Shown here piece after piece: positions 57,395 through 64,000 of a DNA stretch of 64,000 nucleotides; the stretch's first letter is position 1, and every line of letters starts with the position of its first letter. The notes beneath the pieces were generated by a model, which saw only the letters and a list, made by a program, of their open reading frames with translations, did not search any database and had not been told where the DNA came from. The stretch lies in NCBI RefSeq assembly GCF_001274775.1, contig NZ_LGUE01000001.1:124001-188000 (forward strand). The letters run 5' to 3'. The position numbers and the translations under genes are program-made. The stretch is from Rossellomorea marisflavi (GTDB taxonomy: Bacteria > Bacillota > Bacilli > Bacillales > Bacillaceae_B).

Positions 57395-58222
57395 GTGCCT
57401 GAACTTCCAGAAGTAGAAACAGTCAGAAGGACATTGGAGGTCCTTGTCGTAGGAAAGACGATCAAAGAGGTGGCCGTGAGCTGGCCGAAGATGATCAAGC
57501 AACCATCCGAGACGGTTCAATTCACCGACTCCCTGAAAGGTCAGGAAATCCTCGGGATGGGACGGCGGGGGAAGTTTTTGATCTTTTACCTGAATGATGT
57601 CTCCCTTGTCTCCCACTTGAGGATGGAGGGGAAGTATGCCCTCCATCAAAAGGATGAGCCCGTCGAGAAGCATACCCATGTGGTATTCACGTTCACGGAT
57701 GGGACGGAATTGAGATACCGCGATGTACGGAAATTCGGGACGATGCACTTGTTCAAAAAAGGGGAAGAACTTCTTCATCTGCCCCTCCTGCAGCTTGGAC
57801 CCGAACCGTTTGAAGAAGCGTTCACGCCGGACTATCTTCACGGCAGGTTCGCCGGAACCTCAAGGATCGTCAAGGCCGTTCTCCTCGACCAAACCGTCAT
57901 GGTGGGACTCGGGAATATTTACGTCGACGAAGCGCTATTCCGTTCGAGTATCCATCCCGACCGGAAAGCATCGTCCCTGACAGGTGATGAAGTCGGCAAT
58001 CTTCATAAAAGCATCATCGCCACCCTCAGGGAAGCGGTGGATATGGGTGGGAGCACGATCCGCTCCTACGTGAACTCCCAGGGACAGATGGGGATGTTCC
58101 AGCAAAACCTGTATGTGTACAGCAGGAATGGCGAAGCTTGCAGACAATGCGGTACGCCGATCGAGAAGAAGGTATCCGCAGGAAGAGGGACGCATTATTG
58201 CCCCCACTGCCAGCGCCTTTAA
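57395..58222 (+). CDS. mutM: Formamidopyrimidine-DNA glycosylase
   Basis: A 275-residue bifunctional glycosylase/AP lyase that removes 8-oxoguanine. The start is GTG; the mature N-terminus Pro2-Glu3 (PELPEVETVRRTLE) supplies the catalytic residues. The helix-two-turn-helix block with VGLGNIYVDEALFRS is near residue 169, and the C-terminal zinc finger has CRQCG and HYCPHCQ. It follows polA by 15 nt, likely one repair operon. Confidence 0.95.
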   Translation: MPELPEVETVRRTLEVLVVGKTIKEVAVSWPKMIKQPSETVQFTDSLKGQEILGMGRRGKFLIFYLNDVSLVSHLRMEGKYALHQKDEPVEKHTHVVFTFTDGTELRYRDVRKFGTMHLFKKGEELLHLPLLQLGPEPFEEAFTPDYLHGRFAGTSRIVKAVLLDQTVMVGLGNIYVDEALFRSSIHPDRKASSLTGDEVGNLHKSIIATLREAVDMGGSTIRSYVNSQGQMGMFQQNLYVYSRNGEACRQCGTPIEKKVSAGRGTHYCPHCQRL

Positions 58223-58285
58223 CATTTAACATCTGATAAGCCCATACCATATAGTATTGTATTGATGATTGGGAGGGCTATCAGA

Positions 58286-58921
58286 ATGAACACACTTTTC
58301 TCCTTACTCCTGCTGGCATTTGCTGTAAGCCTTGATAATTTCAGTACGGGACTGACATATGGATTACGAAAAGTCAAAATACCTATAAAATCAATCACCA
58401 TCATTTCCTTATGCTCTGCATTGTGCTTATTGATCGCCATGTTCATGGGGCAAGCGATCTCTGTCATCCTTTCACCCGAATGGGCTGGTAGGGTCGGAGG
58501 ATTTATCCTGGTGGCCATCGGACTCGCGGTGCTCTACCAGTTCTTCAGACCGGAGAAGGAAACACCCGTGGAAGAGAAAGAAAAGACCTTGATCAATGTG
58601 GAAATCAAATCGATCGGCCTCGTAATCCAGATCATGAGGCGTCCGTTGACGGCCGATTTCGACCGCTCCGGAACCATTACCGGCGTCGAAGCATTCATGC
58701 TCGGCATAGCCCTTTCCCTTGATTCGTTCGGTGCAGGGCTGGGGGCCGCGCTTTTGAATTATTCTCCTTTTCCACTTGCCATCGCCATCTTCTCCATGAG
58801 TTTCATCTTCCTCACCTGCGGATTGCAGTTGGGCGTCTACTTCTCTCATATCAGATGGATCCAGCGGGTCGCCTTCCTGCCTGGCGTCCTATTGATCTGC
58901 CTGGGGATTATGCGGTTTTAG
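58286..58921 (+). CDS. ytaF: Sporulation membrane protein YtaF
   Basis: A 211-residue membrane protein related to MntP/cation-efflux-like families, with about six spans and an internal duplication: LLLLAFAVSLDNFSTGLTYG near the start resembles ALSLDSFGAGLGAAL later. Each contains a conserved Asp in a SLDxF motif that could bind a cation. YtaF is annotated as sporulation-related in bacilli; transport has not been shown. The start at 58286 follows GGGAGG; the open frame reaches 58262. Confidence 0.85.
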   Translation: MNTLFSLLLLAFAVSLDNFSTGLTYGLRKVKIPIKSITIISLCSALCLLIAMFMGQAISVILSPEWAGRVGGFILVAIGLAVLYQFFRPEKETPVEEKEKTLINVEIKSIGLVIQIMRRPLTADFDRSGTITGVEAFMLGIALSLDSFGAGLGAALLNYSPFPLAIAIFSMSFIFLTCGLQLGVYFSHIRWIQRVAFLPGVLLICLGIMRF

Positions 58922-58946
58922 GGAATGGTGCTGAACGAAAGGATCG

Positions 58947-59555
58947 ATGAAAGTGGCAAACATCATTGGACTGACGGGCGGCATTGCAAGCGGTAAAAGT
59001 ACAGTATCGGCATTTCTACAAGATAAGGGGTATACCATCATCGATGCAGATCTTGCAGCACGCATGGTGGTGGAAGTGGGGCAGCCCGCGTACCTCGCCA
59101 TCGTCGAAGCATTCGGCAAGGGCATCCTACAGGAAAACGGCCAGATTGACCGTGCAGGTCTCGGGGCCATCATCTTCAATGACCAGTCGAAACGGAATCT
59201 CCTCAATGGAATCGTGCATCCGGCCGTACGGAGCATGATGCTGTCCCATAAAGATGAGGCCATTGAAAACGGAAAACAGACCGTCATCATGGATGTTCCC
59301 CTTCTATTTGAAAGTGATCTGACATGGATGGTGGATCGGACGATCGTCGTCACCGTGGAAGAAGACGTTCAGCTCAGTCGATTGATGAAGCGGAACGAAC
59401 TGACCGAAGAAGAGGCAGCGTCCCGCATTTCCTCTCAGCTCCCCTTGAGGGAAAAAGCAGAGAAGGCAGACGCAGTCATTGATAATAATGGTTCGGTGGA
59501 AGATACCTTGAAGCAGGTGGAAGAACTCCTGGCTGCATGGGGATTGAAGCCGTGA
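58947..59555 (+). CDS. coaE: Dephospho-CoA kinase
   Basis: A 202-residue P-loop kinase doing the last step of coenzyme A synthesis. The P-loop is IGLTGGIASGKSTVSAFL, followed by the conserved IIDADLAARMVVEVGQPA and MDVPLLFESDLTWMVD. The start is ATG 58947 behind GAAAGGA, with GTG 58953 possible. It follows ytaF by 25 nt and ends at a strong terminator; polA-mutM-ytaF-coaE is probably one transcription unit, as in B. subtilis. Confidence 0.95.
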   Translation: MKVANIIGLTGGIASGKSTVSAFLQDKGYTIIDADLAARMVVEVGQPAYLAIVEAFGKGILQENGQIDRAGLGAIIFNDQSKRNLLNGIVHPAVRSMMLSHKDEAIENGKQTVIMDVPLLFESDLTWMVDRTIVVTVEEDVQLSRLMKRNELTEEEAASRISSQLPLREKAEKADAVIDNNGSVEDTLKQVEELLAAWGLKP

Positions 59556-59557
59556 AT

Positions 59558-59598
59558 GAAAAGCCGCCGGAACTTGTCCGGCGGCTTTTCTATTTTTC
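59558..59598 (+). terminator. Terminator after coaE
   Basis: AAAAGCCGCCGGA and TCCGGCGGCTTTT, 13 perfect pairs, then CTATTTTTC. Confidence 0.88.
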
Positions 59599-59644
59599 CG
59601 GGGAGCTTAGTGGACTTTAACCAAGCTGTAAGAAATATGAATAA

Positions 59645-59674
59645 AAGAAAGCGTTATCAGAATGTTACAACATT
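59645..59674 (+). promoter_or_regulatory. Cre-like site and palindrome upstream of gapB
   Basis: AGAAAGCGTTATCA (59646-59659) matches the cre consensus TGWAANCGNTNWCA except the first base. Directly after it AATGTT-AC-AACATT (59661-59674) is a perfect dyad. Confidence 0.45.
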
Positions 59675-59712
59675 TCGACTATATGCAAAACTTGGTGGTC
59701 AATTCTGTTCAA

Positions 59713-59723
59713 TATGTTATACT
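59713..59723 (+). promoter_or_regulatory. CcpN-type operator overlapping the gapB -10 region
   Basis: TATGTTATACT matches the CcpN consensus TRTGHYATAYW at all 11 positions and overlaps the likely -10 (TATACT). A degenerate second copy TATGAGTATAA lies near 59742. CcpN represses gapB under glycolytic conditions in B. subtilis. Confidence 0.6.
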
Positions 59724-59778
59724 ATTTTTAGAAAACAAACATATGAGTATAACATTAATATAGAAGGGAGCAGGATAT

Positions 59779-60807
59779 ATGATGGCGAGAGTGGCAATCA
59801 ATGGATTTGGTCGAATTGGGAGAATGGTATTCAGGAAGGCGATTATGGAGGATGACTTGGAAGTCGTGGCCATCAATGCCAGCTATCCGGCAGAAACACT
59901 GGCTCATCTGATCAAGTATGATACCAACCACGGTACATTCAAGGCAGATGTGGCCATCGGGGAGGATTCACTGATTGTCAATGGGAAGACGGTAAAGCTA
60001 CTGAGCAACCGCGATCCGGCTGCCCTTCCATGGAATGAATTGAATGTGGATATCGTCATCGAAGCCACAGGCAAGTTCAATTCCAGGGAGAAAGCGGCCC
60101 TGCATCTGGATGCTGGTGCAAGAAAAGTGATCTTGACGGCCCCGGGTAAAAATGAAGACGTTACCATCGTGATGGGGGTCAACGAAGACGCTCTCAAAAT
60201 CGACGAACATCATGTGATTTCCAATGCATCATGCACCACCAATTGCCTGGCACCTGTGGCAAAAGTGCTTCATGAGCAGTTCGGGATTGAAAACGGTCTG
60301 ATGACCACGGTGCATGCCTATACGAATGATCAAAAGAATATCGATAACCCCCATAAAGACCTTCGGAGGGCGAGAGCGTGCGGCCAATCCATCATTCCGA
60401 CGACGACCGGGGCAGCGAAGGCGTTGGCTCTCGTCATGCCGGAATTGAAAGGCAAGCTTCACGGGATGGCACTTCGTGTCCCGACTCCGAATGTATCCCT
60501 TGTGGATCTTGTGGTAGATGTGAAAAGGGATGTGACGGTCGAGGAAATCAATGATGCATTCATGTCTGCCTCAATGGGCTCCATGCACGGAATCGTTGAA
60601 TTCACGACGGAGCCACTCGTGTCCATCGATTTCAACACCAATCCCCACTCTGCCATCATAGATGGTCTTTCCACCATGGTGATGGACGATCGCAAAGTCA
60701 AGGTGCTTGCATGGTACGATAATGAATGGGGCTACTCTTGCCGTGTCGTCGACCTAGTGAGGTTCACGGCATCCAAGATGGAGGCGGCAGCCGGGGTGAA
60801 TGTTTGA
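59779..60807 (+). CDS. gapB: Glyceraldehyde-3-phosphate dehydrogenase, gluconeogenic GapB type
   Basis: A 342-residue GAPDH. The catalytic cysteine (Cys152) is in SNASCTTNCLAPV. The segment after the second strand reads VAINASYPAETLAHLIKYD, the GapB-type sequence that favours NADP, instead of the NDLTD of the glycolytic GapA; it should therefore work in gluconeogenesis. ATG 59779 or 59782 follow AAGGGAGC. The CcpN-type operator upstream and the position before speD and nrdR support gapB. A terminator follows. Confidence 0.94.
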   Translation: MMARVAINGFGRIGRMVFRKAIMEDDLEVVAINASYPAETLAHLIKYDTNHGTFKADVAIGEDSLIVNGKTVKLLSNRDPAALPWNELNVDIVIEATGKFNSREKAALHLDAGARKVILTAPGKNEDVTIVMGVNEDALKIDEHHVISNASCTTNCLAPVAKVLHEQFGIENGLMTTVHAYTNDQKNIDNPHKDLRRARACGQSIIPTTTGAAKALALVMPELKGKLHGMALRVPTPNVSLVDLVVDVKRDVTVEEINDAFMSASMGSMHGIVEFTTEPLVSIDFNTNPHSAIIDGLSTMVMDDRKVKVLAWYDNEWGYSCRVVDLVRFTASKMEAAAGVNV

Positions 60808-60840
60808 AAGAACCAATATAAAAAGAACGAACGAACATAG

Positions 60841-60867
60841 GGACGCATCGTGGATGCGTTCTTTTTT
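60841..60867 (+). terminator. Terminator after gapB
   Basis: GACGCATC and GATGCGTT with a 3-nt loop, then CTTTTTT. Confidence 0.8.
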
Positions 60868-61064
60868 CGTGCTCAAATGGCCTGCCAGGAACCGGAAATC
60901 TGCCGGTGGCCACCAGCCTGCTGACCACATCAAAACCCATAGGCACCGCCTTGGCCCTCCACACAAGAAGTACTGGTCCGTTTGCAGGCATTCACACGAT
61001 GAAAATCGATTTCCATGCATACCGGATACCAGATCGGCACCATTAAAAAACTTTTGAAAATTTA

Positions 61065-61093
61065 TTGCAAATGGAGTTTAAACAAAGTATACT
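61065..61093 (+). promoter_or_regulatory. Sigma-A promoter of speD
   Basis: TTGCAA (61065-61070) and TATACT (61088-61093) with 17-bp spacing. The part of the gapB-speD gap before it (60870-61060) shows nothing recognisable. Confidence 0.7.
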
Positions 61094-61131
61094 ATTTTTC
61101 GTGAACTTCTTAACAGCAAATGATTACTGAG

Positions 61132-61249
61132 TTAACTACTTAAAGGGTTAGGACCTCTTCGGACTAACTTTCCCCCGTGGTGGTTAAGATTTTGCCAAGG
61201 GACTTGTTCATTTTGACGAAAAAAATTATGTCAAAGGGGGAAACGATCA
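61132..61249 (+). promoter_or_regulatory. Structured speD leader with possible anti-Shine-Dalgarno
   Basis: TTAACTAC (61132-61139) can pair with GTGGTTAA (61180-61187), enclosing an inner hairpin GTTAG/CTAAC (61147-61151, 61164-61168). Within the loop TTTCCCCC (61169-61176) is the exact complement of GGGGGAAA (61236-61243), the speD ribosome-binding site. Two alternative folds, one hiding the ribosome site, are possible. Confidence 0.5.
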
Positions 61250-61630
61250 ATGGAAACAATGGGTCGTCATGTAATCTCTGAACTATGGGGTTGCGATTTT
61301 GAAAAGTTGAATGATGTAGTAGGAATTGAAAAAACGTTTGTGGATGCAGCTCTTAAATCAGGTGCTGAAATCCGTGAAGTGGCCTTTCACAAATTTGCTC
61401 CACAAGGCGTGAGCGGAGTGGTGATCATCTCTGAATCCCACCTGACCATCCACAGCTTTCCTGAACATGGATATGCCAGCATCGATGTGTATACATGCGG
61501 AGATCTAGATCCGAACATCGCTGCAGAATATATAGCTGAAGCACTGGGTGCTGATACCCGTGAAACAATCGAACTTCCGCGCGGCATGGGACCTGTACAG
61601 GTGAAGAAATCACAGGCTCAGGCGCTCTAA
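61250..61630 (+). CDS. speD: S-adenosylmethionine decarboxylase proenzyme
   Basis: A 126-residue pyruvoyl enzyme making decarboxylated SAM, the aminopropyl donor for spermidine. The proenzyme self-cleaves before the Ser in [25 protein letters not shown] (Ser near residue 63), and the conserved HSFPE and CG follow. Short bacterial class as in B. subtilis. The ATG follows AAAGGGGGAAACGATCA, which may be masked by the leader. It is transcribed alone. Confidence 0.95.
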   Translation: METMGRHVISELWGCDFEKLNDVVGIEKTFVDAALKSGAEIREVAFHKFAPQGVSGVVIISESHLTIHSFPEHGYASIDVYTCGDLDPNIAAEYIAEALGADTRETIELPRGMGPVQVKKSQAQAL

Positions 61631-61643
61631 TAGTTGAATCTTC

Positions 61644-61676
61644 AAGAGGTGCATGACTCATGCATCTCTTTTTTTA
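61644..61676 (+). terminator. Terminator after speD
   Basis: AAGAGGTGCATGA and TCATGCATCTCTT with one G-T pair, then T7. Confidence 0.8.
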
Positions 61677-61763
61677 TTGAGGTTGTTCCCGCTTTCAATG
61701 TCTCCATTTTCAATCCTCATGTTTTCGTGTAAAATGAGGGTATACAAAGGGAGGAAAATGATC

Positions 61764-62144
61764 ATGAGCGGAATCAAGACCTTGTTGAAACGTTTTCAAT
61801 CGGAATGTGAAACATCGGATAAGCAGGAAGAAGAAGTCCTGCAGACCCATTATTATAAATCCATGCAAAATGGGACATTCAATGCCGTCCTCGAATTGTT
61901 CTCATCTTCCCAGTACGATATCCTATCCGAATCGAAGGACAGGGGAGAGATCACAATCCGGAAGAACGGGACCCCGCAGCTGTTCATCGTGGCGACGGTC
62001 ATCGGGGTGAGGCCGCTCGAGACGGCGGTCGATTTCAAACTGAGTACGGATAAAGGAAAGATCCTCGGCACGTATTCCGTCCTGAAGGCGCAGATCAAGA
62101 ATTATTACGATGTCCTGGACGGGAAATTGACGAGGGTGAGATAG
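61764..62144 (+). CDS. Small cytosolic protein, unknown function
   Basis: A 126-residue protein. The start at ATG 61764 is nine bases after AAAGGGAGG; an ATG at 61758 is three bases after it, and the open frame to 61653 is unsupported. The N-terminal third is helical and charged (IKTLLKRFQSECETSD), the rest alternates strands (ITIRKNGTPQLFIVATVIGVRPLETAVDFKL reads as beta sheet). No signal or membrane segment. I recognise it only as a protein found near speD/nrdR in Bacillus; function unknown. A short hairpin terminator follows. Confidence 0.7.
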   Translation: MSGIKTLLKRFQSECETSDKQEEEVLQTHYYKSMQNGTFNAVLELFSSSQYDILSESKDRGEITIRKNGTPQLFIVATVIGVRPLETAVDFKLSTDKGKILGTYSVLKAQIKNYYDVLDGKLTRVR

Positions 62145-62149
62145 CGAAG

Positions 62150-62175
62150 AACTTGTGGTGAGCACCACTTTTCTA
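62150..62175 (+). terminator. Terminator after the small cytosolic protein gene
   Basis: AACTTGTGGTG and CACCACTTTTCT form a compact hairpin with a T-rich tail. Confidence 0.55.
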
Positions 62176-62217
62176 TATCATAAGTGTAAATGAGTTTAGC
62201 ATAACGGAGCTGATAGT

Positions 62218-62673
62218 ATGAAATGTCCGTCCTGCCAAAATAACGGCACCCGGGTGGTGGATTCGCGTCCGGCTGATGAAGGGCGTTCCATCAGGAGAAG
62301 AAGAGAATGTGAAGTGTGCGCGTTCCGGTTCACCACGTTCGAAAAGGTGGAAGAACTGCCTTTGATTGTGGTGAAGAAGGAAGGCCTGCGGGAAGAGTTC
62401 AGCAGAGAAAAGATCCTCCGCGGTCTTATTAAGGCATGCGAGAAACGTCCGGTTCCATTGGAGACGCTCGAGAAGCTCTCCCTGGACATTGAAAAGGACC
62501 TCCGGAACCAAGGGGTGTCCGAGGTCGAGTCCGTTAAAGTGGGTGAGATGGTCATGGATCGCCTGGCGCAGGTCGACGAAGTCGCTTACGTCCGGTTTGC
62601 TTCGGTATACAGACAATTCAAGGATATCAATGTGTTCATAGATGAACTTAAAGAACTGATCAAAAAAGAGTGA
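62218..62673 (+). CDS. nrdR: Transcriptional repressor NrdR
   Basis: A 151-residue repressor of ribonucleotide reductase genes. Zinc ribbon: Cys3-Cys6 and Cys31-Cys34. The ATP-cone domain follows ([30 protein letters not shown] near residue 45) and senses ATP/dATP. The conserved [16 protein letters not shown] block is near the end. It follows the canonical order nrdR-dnaB-dnaI and should bind NrdR boxes elsewhere in the genome. Confidence 0.96.
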   Translation: MKCPSCQNNGTRVVDSRPADEGRSIRRRRECEVCAFRFTTFEKVEELPLIVVKKEGLREEFSREKILRGLIKACEKRPVPLETLEKLSLDIEKDLRNQGVSEVESVKVGEMVMDRLAQVDEVAYVRFASVYRQFKDINVFIDELKELIKKE

Positions 62674-62678
62674 AAGGC

Positions 62679-62713
62679 CGAGCTGAAGAGTCCATCTTTG
62701 GCTCTTTTTCTCT
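62679..62713 (+). terminator. Hairpin between nrdR and dnaB
   Basis: AGCTGAAGA and TCTTTGGCT with one or two mismatches, then CTTTTTCTC. Probably partial, since dnaB follows closely. Confidence 0.5.
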
Positions 62714-62736
62714 TATGTGTCGAAAGGTAGAGGTCA

Positions 62737-64000
62737 ATGATGAAGAATCACTGGAATGAAATTCAGCCTGTGGATCATTATACGGTCTGCACCAACGGGC
62801 TCCTGCAGGAATTTGAGAGAAAGATCATCACATTCTTATATCAGCCCCTTATCGGTCCGGTCTCCTACAGCCTGTATATGAGCCTGTGGGGAGAGGTGGA
62901 AGAAAGCAGGCTGTGGTCTGCGCCTTCGAACCATTATCATTTGATGAATATCCTGTCCATGAATCTTCAGGAAATCCACGAAGCACGTATGAAGCTCGAG
63001 GGGATCGGCCTCCTTAAGACGTACGCGAAGAAAGGGGAAGGTGAGCGGAGCTTCATTTATGAACTGCAGCCCCCGCTGCTTCCGAATGATTTTTTCACTG
63101 ATGGCATGCTGAATGTGTATCTGTTCAGGAAAATTGGCCGCTCCCACTACCTGCGCCTGAAAGAATCGTTCACTGATCGCGGGATGGAATCAGACAGCTT
63201 TACAAATGTCACCCGCTCGTTTCAGGATGTTTTCTCTTCGGAGAACAGCATCGACTTCCTTCGCCATGAGGCCAATGACGGCTCGTTGACGAATGAGGAG
63301 AAGGCATATATCGGCTATGGGAAGAACGAAGGACCTCCCATGGATGATATCGACTTTGATTTCAGCCTGCTGCTCAACGGACTTTCAGAATCCATGGTGC
63401 CGAGGAGGGCCTTCACTCCTGTCGTGAAGGAAACGATCTTAAAGCTAAGCTATCTCTACGGGATCGGTCCCCTACAGATGAAAAACATCCTTCTTGGCTC
63501 CCTTGATTCGGATGAGGCGATTGATGTGGAGCAATTACGGAAATCGGCCAGGGATTGGTATCAGCTGCAAACCGGCGATGAACTGCCCGACCTGACACCG
63601 AAAGCTAGACCGGTGAAGAAGGAAGCATCCAAACCGTTGTCGAGGGAAGAGGAGCTTCTGGAGTATCTCGAAAGTACATCGCCAAAGGATGTCCTTGCTG
63701 ACATTTCCAATGGGAGTGCCGCATCGAATTCGGATCTTCAAGTTGTCGAAGAGATCATCATGACACAGAAACTGCCGCTTCCCGTCATTAATGTCCTGAT
63801 CCAGTATGTGCTGCTGAAGACGGATATGAAGCTGACGAAAGGGTATATGGAGAAGATCGCTTCCCATTGGGCCCGGAAGAAAGTGAGCACGGCCGGGGAA
63901 GCGATGGAGCTTGCCAAGAATGAACACAAGCAATACATGGAGTGGGCGTCAGGGAAAAATGAAAAGCGGACCACCCGAAGGAAGCCGATCAGGACGGAGA
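62737..64000 (+). CDS. dnaB: Replication initiation and membrane attachment protein DnaB (5' part, cut by window end)
   Basis: The frame from ATG 62737 (MMKNHWNEIQPVDHYTVCTNG) stays open to the window edge, giving about 421 residues; the family is about 470, so only the C-terminal tip is missing. DnaB of Gram-positives loads the replicative helicase with DnaD and DnaI and is not the E. coli DnaB helicase. The N-terminal winged-helix region (about 1-200) and a later DDBH2-type helical domain (about 310-400, SREEELLEYLESTSPKDVLADISNG) fit. The ribosome site is weak (GAAAGGTAGAGG). Confidence 0.9.
   Translation, partial: MMKNHWNEIQPVDHYTVCTNGLLQEFERKIITFLYQPLIGPVSYSLYMSLWGEVEESRLWSAPSNHYHLMNILSMNLQEIHEARMKLEGIGLLKTYAKKGEGERSFIYELQPPLLPNDFFTDGMLNVYLFRKIGRSHYLRLKESFTDRGMESDSFTNVTRSFQDVFSSENSIDFLRHEANDGSLTNEEKAYIGYGKNEGPPMDDIDFDFSLLLNGLSESMVPRRAFTPVVKETILKLSYLYGIGPLQMKNILLGSLDSDEAIDVEQLRKSARDWYQLQTGDELPDLTPKARPVKKEASKPLSREEELLEYLESTSPKDVLADISNGSAASNSDLQVVEEIIMTQKLPLPVINVLIQYVLLKTDMKLTKGYMEKIASHWARKKVSTAGEAMELAKNEHKQYMEWASGKNEKRTTRRKPIRTE

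Overview
The window is a stretch of chromosome from an endospore-forming member of the Bacillaceae (moderate GC, about 48-50% by eye). The evidence is a small acid-soluble spore protein gene, the sporulation genes gerW, ytrH, ytrI, ytvI and ytaF, Bacillus-type regulators and operators (PhoPR, CcpA, AhrC, CcpN-like sites), and gene order matching the ezrA-to-dnaB block of Bacillus subtilis. Protein style and the extra hflKC pair would suit a Rossellomorea/Bacillus aquimaris-like species; that assignment is an inference. No rRNA, tRNA, prophage, IS transposase or CRISPR array is visible.

Layout. 1-5.2 kb: 3' end of ezrA, brnQ (opposite strand), the sulfur-transfer pair cysteine desulfurase-thiI, and sspA behind a sigma-G-type promoter. 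5.3-15.6 kb: acyl-CoA synthetase, amidohydrolase, rarD-like transporter, NAD kinase, sppA-yteJ, ytfI-gerW, tpx, ytxK. 15.6-17.95 kb: a non-coding array of GC-rich, dyad-bounded repeats, five full and one collapsed copy in one orientation, then three in the other. 18.1-23.5 kb: ackA with a perfect cre site, an EcsC-family gene, a small coiled-coil ORF, and argGH under two AhrC-like boxes. 23.5-31.8 kb: usp, a 47-aa ORF, an NCS1 permease, ald, ytkL, ytoI, ytpI, nrnA and sporulation genes ytrHI. 31.9-44.9 kb: dnaE, malic enzyme, a FadR-family regulator, accDA, pfkA-pyk, fxsA, ytvI, ytwI. 45-52.4 kb: the TCA set citZ-icd-mdh, a MaoC-family gene, phoPR. 52.6-64 kb: hflK-hflC inserted before polA, then mutM, ytaF, coaE, gapB, speD, a small cytosolic protein, nrdR and the start of dnaB.

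Functionally this is central metabolism (glycolysis, gluconeogenesis, acetate overflow, TCA, malic enzyme, malonyl-CoA synthesis), arginine and polyamine synthesis, DNA replication and repair, phosphate sensing and sporulation. Genes are mostly in small operons with clear terminators.

The least-explained content is non-coding. First, a family of about 100-bp modules (shared core reading roughly CTTTCC-CGGG / GTGAG-CCTCCTC / GCGGGGTCTCAC / TTCCCG-GGAGTC) occurs eight times in the ytxK-ackA array and four more times inside dispersed elements of about 240-305 bp. Each dispersed element starts 3-10 nt after a stop codon and carries a terminator-like hairpin whose tip differs between copies while staying base-paired. 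Second, the speD leader can fold into a hairpin and contains an 8-nt sequence exactly complementary to the speD Shine-Dalgarno region, which looks like a translation-control switch.
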